A stretch of 64,000 nucleotides of DNA from JAXGRD01 sp040766105 (GTDB lineage Bacteria > Bacillota > Clostridia > Peptostreptococcales > Anaerovoracaceae): contig JAXGRD010000002.1 in the NCBI GenBank assembly GCA_040766105.1, positions 248,001 to 312,000 of the forward strand, read 5' to 3'. Positions within the stretch are counted from its first letter, which is position 1; each line of letters begins with the position of its first letter. Positions 59,003 through 64,000 of this stretch are shown here, piece after piece. A program made the translations under genes and the position numbers. The notes under the pieces were generated by a model that saw only the letters and a program-made list of their open reading frames with translations, did not search any database and had not been told where the DNA came from.

Positions 59003-59031
59003 AGATTACATCTATTTTATCTGTTTGTCAA
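59003..59031 (-). promoter_or_regulatory. Promoter of padR-DUF2812
   Basis: Minus-strand TTGACA (59031-59026), 17-base spacer, TAATCT (59008-59003). The left target duplication of the insertion sequence begins at 59032, directly next to this -35 box, so the element lies immediately upstream of the promoter without breaking it. Confidence 0.65.
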
Positions 59032-59057
59032 GTATACATTGCTTTTCTTGAGAAGAA
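59032..59057. repeat. Left target-site duplication of the insertion sequence (26 bp)
   Basis: The 26 bases here (starting GTATACATTG, ending GAGAAGAA) are repeated exactly at 60671-60696 on the other side of the element. Confidence 0.88.
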
Positions 59058-60670
59058 TGTCAAACGCAAGTGATAATGTCATAGCTGAAACGCAAGTGAT
59101 TTTGTCACCCCTTCATCAATAACTGTTATCATAGAACCATCTTTGATTTAGACGGAAAGGTGGTACAAAGAGGTGGAACTAAATATGAATGAACAAAACG
59201 AATATAATCTGATTCATAATTATGTAAAGAACGGCGGTAACATTAATGCACTATGTATCAAGTTGAAGTACAGCAAGAGAACGATACAACGAAAGGTGGC
59301 AGGCTACCGAGCAGAAGGAGAGGCCTTTTTCATTCACGGGAATCGAGGGACTCCTTCCCCTTTTGCCATCCCCAATCATGTGAAAGAGCGGATTCTCGAC
59401 ATTTATCATCTTCCGGTTTATGAAGGGGCAAACTTCACGCATTTCCATGAGCTACTCGGGAGGCTACACCCTGAGATCCCTGCAATAAGTTTGAGCTCCT
59501 TACGGAACATCTTCAAGGAGGCAGAGATCATTTCCCCCAAAGCAACCAGGGACACAAAGAAAAAGCATCGCAAGCAGCAGAAGGAAAAAGAAAAGCAAGC
59601 GCAGGCGACTGCACCTTCACCCCTGCGTCCTCAGCAGCTTATCCCCTTGGAAAAAGAACCACATCCTACTAGAGAGAAGTCCCGGTACGCAGGTGAACTT
59701 GTTTTTATGGATGCTTCTCCTCATGCTTGGTTTGGCAGACATTTCCCGGTTTCCAGTCTTCATGCGGGAATTGACGATGCCACAGGGGATGTGATTGGGG
59801 CCTACATGGAAGAACAAGAAACCTTGAACGGATATTATCAAGTCTCTGCACAAATGCTAACGGATTATGGCATCCCTTGCCGAATCCAAACGGATAAAAG
59901 AAGTATCTTCGAATATACAACTCTTAAAAAACCAAAGACAGAGAAGGACGCAGCCACCCAGTTCGGTTATGCATGTAAGACCTTAGGCATCGATCTTCGA
60001 ACAACATCCTGTGCACAACACCAAGGCAAGATTGAACGACTGTTTCACACCTTTCAATCTAGACTTGTTGTGGAGTTGCAAGTTGCAGGGATCAAAACAA
60101 TAGAAGGGGCGAACAAATTTTTAAGATCCTACCTACCACAGTACAATCAGCAATTTGCCGTCCCTTTAGACGAGTATACCCTAAGTGCTTGGGAAAAGAA
60201 ACCCTCCCCTGATGAAATCAATCTAACCTTAGCCGTCCTGTCCTCTCGAGTGGTAGATCCGGGAAGCTGCATACGCTATATGAACCATACCTATCGATTC
60301 TTAGATGACGAAAGCAGACTCATCCCATTGAAACGAAAATCACCTGTTACTGTCATCAAAGCACTCGACGGGAAACTATACGCAGTTTGCAAGGAAAGTA
60401 TTTTTGCCTTGCAGGAAGTTCTCCCCAACCAGCTCCATTCTAAGGAGCTAGACCCGATTTCACAGGCGCCCACGCAAGCAGTAAAACTGTATATCCCTCC
60501 CATGAGTCATCCTTGGAATGCGGGAGTATTTAGAGCATATGAAAAGCAGCGATGGAAAGAAATCTATTCTTTTGAGGAACTCTGTTACACAACAGAGCAT
60601 GTCTATGAGAGTAGCATGTACGATCTCTGATATTAATTCTTAGGGGTGACAAAATCACTTGCGCTTGACA
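59058..60670 (+). mobile_element. IS1202-like (ISNCY group) insertion sequence, 1613 bp
   Basis: The element has terminal inverted repeats starting TGTCAAACGCAAGTGAT on the left and, reverse-complemented, TGTCAAGCGCAAGTGAT on the right (60643-60670). The left end carries a second, inner copy of the same motif (59088-59111), which matches the right end better. One intact transposase gene fills the middle. The 26-bp target duplication matches the unusually long duplications (about 24-29 bp) known for IS1202. The exact duplication suggests a fairly recent insertion. Confidence 0.85.
59185..60630 (+). CDS. IS1202-like transposase (ISNCY family, DDE)
   Basis: A 481-residue transposase. An N-terminal helix-turn-helix (INALCIKLKYSKRTIQRKVAGY) is followed by a lysine-rich linker (TKKKHRKQQKEKEKQ) and an integrase-type catalytic core. 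Candidate acidic residues are in ELVFMDASPHAWFG, RIQTDKRSIF and GKIERLFHTFQS. The ATG at 59185 is preceded by GAGGTGG; a GTG four codons earlier lies within that site. No stop or frameshift interrupts it, so the enzyme may be active. Confidence 0.87.
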   Translation: MNEQNEYNLIHNYVKNGGNINALCIKLKYSKRTIQRKVAGYRAEGEAFFIHGNRGTPSPFAIPNHVKERILDIYHLPVYEGANFTHFHELLGRLHPEIPAISLSSLRNIFKEAEIISPKATRDTKKKHRKQQKEKEKQAQATAPSPLRPQQLIPLEKEPHPTREKSRYAGELVFMDASPHAWFGRHFPVSSLHAGIDDATGDVIGAYMEEQETLNGYYQVSAQMLTDYGIPCRIQTDKRSIFEYTTLKKPKTEKDAATQFGYACKTLGIDLRTTSCAQHQGKIERLFHTFQSRLVVELQVAGIKTIEGANKFLRSYLPQYNQQFAVPLDEYTLSAWEKKPSPDEINLTLAVLSSRVVDPGSCIRYMNHTYRFLDDESRLIPLKRKSPVTVIKALDGKLYAVCKESIFALQEVLPNQLHSKELDPISQAPTQAVKLYIPPMSHPWNAGVFRAYEKQRWKEIYSFEELCYTTEHVYESSMYDL

Positions 60671-60696
60671 GTATACATTGCTTTTCTTGAGAAGAA
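60671..60696. repeat. Right target-site duplication of the insertion sequence (26 bp)
   Basis: Exact copy of 59032-59057. The two are identical over 26 bases and differ at the next base, where the element begins on the left. Confidence 0.88.
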
Positions 60697-60710
60697 CGAT
60701 TACACTATGA

Positions 60711-60730
60711 TTGTACTGATTTTAGTACAA
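60711..60730. promoter_or_regulatory. Inverted repeat upstream of the thioesterase (possible operator)
   Basis: TTGTACT and AGTACAA form a perfect 7-bp dyad with a 6-base centre, 30 bases before the thioesterase ATG. The position suits a repressor site. No regulator is known for it; PadR, encoded nearby on the other side of the IS, is one possibility. Confidence 0.45.
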
Positions 60731-60759
60731 TTCAAGCATCATAATATAAAGGAGCAAAA

Positions 60760-61191
60760 ATGAAAGAATACACCATCTCCCACTTGGTAAAATCCGAGGA
60801 CTTGAATCACCACGGGACCTTGTTTGCAGGTCGTTCGGCGGAATGGCTGGTTGAGGCAGGCTTTATCGCTGCGGCGGCTGAACATCGCAGACCGCAGGAT
60901 GTAGTATGTGTCAATATACATGGTTTTATATTTAAGACACCCGTTGGAAAAGGCACTGTCCTCACTTTATACTCACGGATTGTTAAGGTTGGCAAGAGCA
61001 GCATTACTGTATACGTTCGAGCCTTCGACGAAATTGAACATACACAAAATGTAGATGGCTTCTTAACCTTTGTATGCGTGGAACCCGACACCAATAAGCC
61101 GAAGCCTCATGACATTGTTTTGGATGAACCTCAGTCTCCTGAAGAAGAAAGGGTTCGAGAAAGGGCAGCGGACCTGCTTAAGGAAATATAG
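60760..61191 (+). CDS. Hotdog-fold acyl-CoA thioesterase
   Basis: A 143-residue single-domain thioesterase of the YciA/BFIT type. The motif LNHHGTLFAGRSAEWLVEAG (about 15-34) is the signature of this branch; TVLTLYSRIVKVGKSSITVYV forms the central strands. It would hydrolyse acyl-CoAs. It is upstream of and convergent to the etf-acyl-CoA dehydrogenase genes, which handle the same compounds. AAAGGAG precedes the ATG. Confidence 0.9.
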   Translation: MKEYTISHLVKSEDLNHHGTLFAGRSAEWLVEAGFIAAAAEHRRPQDVVCVNIHGFIFKTPVGKGTVLTLYSRIVKVGKSSITVYVRAFDEIEHTQNVDGFLTFVCVEPDTNKPKPHDIVLDEPQSPEEERVRERAADLLKEI

Positions 61192-61193
61192 AC

Positions 61194-61231
61194 AAAATCC
61201 TCCTCCGGATGGGCTCCGGGGGAGGATTTTT
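61194..61231. terminator. Bidirectional terminator between the thioesterase and etfA
   Basis: A long GC-rich stem (AAAATCCTCC... pairing with ...GGAGGATTTT) with A/T runs on both sides, so it can end the plus-strand thioesterase transcript and the minus-strand etf transcript. Confidence 0.88.
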
Positions 61232-61268
61232 AACTGTTCTCAAGAACAGAAAACCGTTGGCAATTTAA

Positions 61269-62306
61269 TTATGCGTTGGCTTTTTCGTTGTCTGCTTTAT
61301 ACTTTCTTACCGCATCCAGGAGTTTAGGTACGATGACCTTAACGTCCCCAACAACACCCAGGTCGGCTACATCAAAGACTGCTGCGGTATCGTTCTTGTT
61401 GATGGCGATAACATAGTCAGATCCTTCCATACCGGCAACGTGCTGGATGGCACCGGAAATACCGCAGGCAAGGTACAGCTCGGGACGTACGGTCTTACCG
61501 GTCTGTCCAACCTGTCGTTCTCTCTCGATCCAGCCGGCATCCACGTTTGCTCTGGAGGAGGAGATTTCGCCGTCGATTTCGTCAGCCAGTTCCTTCAAAA
61601 CAGCATAGAACTCAGGGCTTCCGATTCCTCTTCCGCCGGAAACCAATCTCTTGGCTTCTGTGATGTCCACCTTCTTGTGGGTCTCCTTCACAACCTGACG
61701 AACCACGATGTTCATATCTTCCGGTTTGAAGTCTACTTTAATCTCACGAATTTCTCCCGTTCTGGAGTGGTCCGGAGCCAGTCTTTTCATAACGCCGGGA
61801 CGTACCGTTGCCATCTGTGGACGATGGGTCTTACAAAGAATCGTCGCCATGATGTTTCCGCCAAAGGCAGGTCTGGTCATGAAGAGAAGCTTCTTTCCGG
61901 GATCTTCTTCATTGGCCTTCCATACGTCGATGTCCAGCTTGGTGCAGTCCGCAGTCAATCCGGTGTGGATTCTGGACGCAACTCTGGGAGCCAGGTCTCG
62001 ACCGATGGCCGTAGCACCGAAGAGCAGGATCTCAGGATCGCATTCCTTGATCACCTGGGTCAATGCCTTGGCATAGGGCTCTGTCACATACTCATGGAGC
62101 ATGGGATCTTCTACTACTACCACCTCATCGGCACCTGCGTCAATGAGGGATTGGGCTTTATCTTTGATATCGTCCCCGATCAGGATGCCTACCACCTTCT
62201 GATCCAGGTCCTTGGCCAACTTTGTGGCCTCACCAAGCAGTTCAAAGGCGACTTTGACGACATGTCCATCTCTTTGTTCCGCCACTACATAGATATCTTT
62301 ACTCAT
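61269..62306 (-). CDS. etfA: Electron transfer flavoprotein, alpha subunit
   Basis: A 345-residue FAD-binding subunit. The C-terminal FAD domain carries VSGGRGIGSPE, RANVDAGWIERERQVGQTGKTVRPELYLACGISGAIQH and VAINKND-type segments, with the conserved arginine in the RxVGQTG motif. It pairs with etfB to move electrons to or from the acyl-CoA dehydrogenase, and in clostridia the complex often bifurcates electrons to ferredoxin. It is the last gene of the operon, 25 bases after etfB. Confidence 0.96.
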   Translation of the reverse strand: MSKDIYVVAEQRDGHVVKVAFELLGEATKLAKDLDQKVVGILIGDDIKDKAQSLIDAGADEVVVVEDPMLHEYVTEPYAKALTQVIKECDPEILLFGATAIGRDLAPRVASRIHTGLTADCTKLDIDVWKANEEDPGKKLLFMTRPAFGGNIMATILCKTHRPQMATVRPGVMKRLAPDHSRTGEIREIKVDFKPEDMNIVVRQVVKETHKKVDITEAKRLVSGGRGIGSPEFYAVLKELADEIDGEISSSRANVDAGWIERERQVGQTGKTVRPELYLACGISGAIQHVAGMEGSDYVIAINKNDTAAVFDVADLGVVGDVKVIVPKLLDAVRKYKADNEKANA

Positions 62307-62331
62307 CTTAAAGATTCCTCCTTTTCACCTG

Positions 62332-63123
62332 CTATATGATATGTCTTTCTTCCAGCTTCTCCATAATGGCGCTGACAGCTTCGTCCGGACTGAGATCCGT
62401 CAGAAGTGTACCTGCACCCTTCGCCTCCTTGGTAAAGGATTTGTATACGTTGGTGGGAGAACCTTTCAGGCCGATATCTTCTATATTCAATTTATCTTTC
62501 AAGTTTTCATAGGTGATAACCTTGATTTCCTTGTTGTATGCGTCTACGATTCCGCCGGCATGCATGTATCTGGGCTCAGCCAGTTCTGTCAGTGCCGTGA
62601 GAAGACAGGGCATCTTCACTTCCAGTACGTGATAACGATCTTCGTACTGTCTCTTGACGATGACGTTGCCGTCTTCGATTTCGTAGATTTCTTCCGCGTA
62701 GGAAACCTGCGGAATTCCCAATGTCTCGGCAATCTGCGGACCTACCTGTGCGGTATCTCCGTCGATGGCCTGTCTGCCGGTGATGACCAAATCGTATCCG
62801 ATTTCATCCAGAGCAGTGGCTATGATCTTTGCGGTGGCCCATGTGTCGGATCCTCCAAACTCACGGGAAGACAGCAGGATGGCTTCATCGCATCCCATTG
62901 CCAGGGCTTCTCTCAGGGCTACGTCAGCCTGGGGTGGTCCCATGCAGACAACCGTTACGGTTGCGTCATATTTTTCCTTCAATACCAAAGCCGCCTCTAT
63001 GCCGGACTTGTCATCGTGGTTGATGATGCTGGGCACGCCTTCACGGATCAAGGTATTGGTAACCGGGTCAAGCTTTACTTCGTTGGTATCCGGTACTTGC
63101 TTTATGCAAACGACTATTTTCAT
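62332..63123 (-). CDS. etfB: Electron transfer flavoprotein, beta subunit
   Basis: A 263-residue subunit. The opening KIVVCIKQVPDTNEVKLDP, the nucleotide-domain GRQAIDGDTAQVGPQIAETLG and the recognition-loop-type segment (LTALTELAEPRYMH) are diagnostic. The length and composition suit the anaerobic, bifurcating-type EtfB found with butyryl-CoA dehydrogenase, though the second FAD or AMP site was not checked structurally. Confidence 0.95.
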   Translation of the reverse strand: MKIVVCIKQVPDTNEVKLDPVTNTLIREGVPSIINHDDKSGIEAALVLKEKYDATVTVVCMGPPQADVALREALAMGCDEAILLSSREFGGSDTWATAKIIATALDEIGYDLVITGRQAIDGDTAQVGPQIAETLGIPQVSYAEEIYEIEDGNVIVKRQYEDRYHVLEVKMPCLLTALTELAEPRYMHAGGIVDAYNKEIKVITYENLKDKLNIEDIGLKGSPTNVYKSFTKEAKGAGTLLTDLSPDEAVSAIMEKLEERHII

Positions 63124-63154
63124 CGATATTCTCCTTTCGTCTCGCTACCTTGCG

Positions 63155-64000
63155 TTAAAATATTTTCATTCCGCCGGCGATAACCATTCTCATGACCTCT
63201 GAAGTTCCTTCATAGATCTCGGTAATCTTGGCATCTCTCAGAGCTCTTTCTACCGGATATTCTCTACAGTATCCGTAGCCACCCATGAGCTGTACGCAAT
63301 CTCTGCAAACATCATTGGCCATCTTGGAAGCAAACAGCTTTGCCATTGCAGCATCGCTACCGTAGTTTTCCTTGTTGTCCTTGGTCTTTGCAGCTCTCCA
63401 TGTCATCAATCTTGCCGCATCGATATATGTCTGCAGGTCAGCAATCTTAAACTGGGTGTTTTGGAATTGAGAGATTCTCTTTCCAAACTGCTTTCTTTCC
63501 TTCACATATTTGATGGCTTCGTTCAAGGCACCCTGTGCGATACCCACGGACTGAGCCGCAATACCGATTCTTCCGCCGTCCAAAGCTGCCATGGCAATCT
63601 TAAAGCCTCTGCCTTCCTTGCCGATCAACTGATCCTTGGGAATGCGCACGTTATCGTAGCTCACTTCACAGTTGGAAGCGGCACGGATACCCATTCTCTT
63701 GATGTTGGGACCCACGGTCAAGCCGGGAGTGTTCCTGTCGATGACGAAGCAGGAGATGCCTCTGGTTCCCTGGGATTTATCTGTCATTGCAAAGATTACA
63801 AAGGTATCTGCAAAACCGGAGTTGGTGGTAAAGATCTTGGTTCCGTTGATTACATACTCGTCTCCATCCAGTACCGCCTTCGTCTGCTGTCCGGCAGCAT
63901 CACTTCCTGCGTTGGGCTCGGTCAGACCGAAGCATCCTGTCTTGGATCCGTCCACCAAAGGTCTCAGCCACTTTTGTTTCTGCTCTTCCGTAGCAAAGCT
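63155..64000 (-). CDS. Acyl-CoA dehydrogenase (short-chain type; partial, N-terminus outside window)
   Basis: The last ~280 residues of an acyl-CoA dehydrogenase, most likely butyryl-CoA type. GCFGLTEPNAGSDAAGQQT and KIFTTNSGFADTFVIFA are in the FAD-binding middle domain, GPNIKRMGIRAASNCEV follows, and the catalytic glutamate lies in the IYEGTSEVMRMVIAGG tail. The reading frame continues through the window edge (SFATEEQKQKWLRPL). Together with etfBA it forms the dehydrogenase module of the butyrate pathway or of beta-oxidation-like steps. Confidence 0.93.
   Translation of the reverse strand, partial: SFATEEQKQKWLRPLVDGSKTGCFGLTEPNAGSDAAGQQTKAVLDGDEYVINGTKIFTTNSGFADTFVIFAMTDKSQGTRGISCFVIDRNTPGLTVGPNIKRMGIRAASNCEVSYDNVRIPKDQLIGKEGRGFKIAMAALDGGRIGIAAQSVGIAQGALNEAIKYVKERKQFGKRISQFQNTQFKIADLQTYIDAARLMTWRAAKTKDNKENYGSDAAMAKLFASKMANDVCRDCVQLMGGYGYCREYPVERALRDAKITEIYEGTSEVMRMVIAGGMKIF

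Noticed and set aside
57700..60760. Genomic island or prophage around the insertion sequence
   Set aside because: Only one IS element is present; flanking genes are ordinary and there are no integrase, phage or conjugation genes.

Overview
The window is a stretch of bacterial chromosome, almost certainly from an anaerobic clostridium (Bacillota, Clostridia). The evidence is the rpsU-yqeY-phoH-ybeY order, the mltG-trmR-U32 peptidase order, hemZ, a fused secDF, an RNase J, a lysine riboswitch and an etfBA/acyl-CoA dehydrogenase cluster. A family XIII/Anaerovoracaceae-like member would fit, but the sequence alone does not fix the family. Almost all genes lie on the minus strand; only the PHP phosphatase, tRNA-Pro, a transposase and a thioesterase are on the plus strand. 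There is no rRNA, CRISPR array or prophage.

Layout. 1-3.8 kb: ybeY (cut by the window edge), phoH, yqeY, rpsU, a HIT protein and an NCS2 nucleobase permease. 3.9-11.5 kb: a self-contained signalling module of two APC-family amino-acid permeases flanking a sensor kinase and a sigma-54-type response regulator, with a sigma-54 promoter match just after the regulator and facing the outer permease. 10.3-15.8 kb: mtaB, a CBS-domain membrane protein, a U32 peptidase, trmR and mltG. 15.9-32.8 kb: one very long apparent operon, secDF-relA-MBL-hemZ-hisS-aspS-nadD-yqeK-rsfS-leuS-rnjA-ylbF-M24 peptidase-efp, with promoter signals before secDF and a terminator after efp. 32.9-37.8 kb: yajC, two tRNA-Leu genes and a large RND transporter with a long inserted helical segment.

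37.8-44.6 kb is the most unusual region. It is a tightly packed operon of two SCP2-like lipid-binding paralogues, a class III aminotransferase, a split transketolase, a TetR regulator and a class-3 aldehyde dehydrogenase. It is preceded by a promoter whose start point is covered by a palindrome resembling the Bacillus FadR operator. I know of no described pathway with this gene set; a role in lipid or long-chain aldehyde metabolism is an inference.

44.6-50.8 kb: an orphan peptide-binding lipoprotein, coaE, polA and two small lipoproteins. 50.9-56.3 kb: a PHP-family phosphatase converging on a HisD-family dehydrogenase, then lysA, dapB and dapA under a lysine riboswitch with its own terminator. 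56.4-58.9 kb: gap, tRNA-Pro, two unexplained structured RNA candidates and a PadR/DUF2812 pair. 59.0-60.7 kb: an intact IS1202-like insertion sequence with a 26-bp target duplication, sitting against the padR promoter. 60.7-64 kb: a hotdog thioesterase and etfA, etfB and an acyl-CoA dehydrogenase (cut by the window edge), which form the electron-transfer part of butyrate-type metabolism.

All assignments come from reading the sequence and family knowledge; no database search was run.
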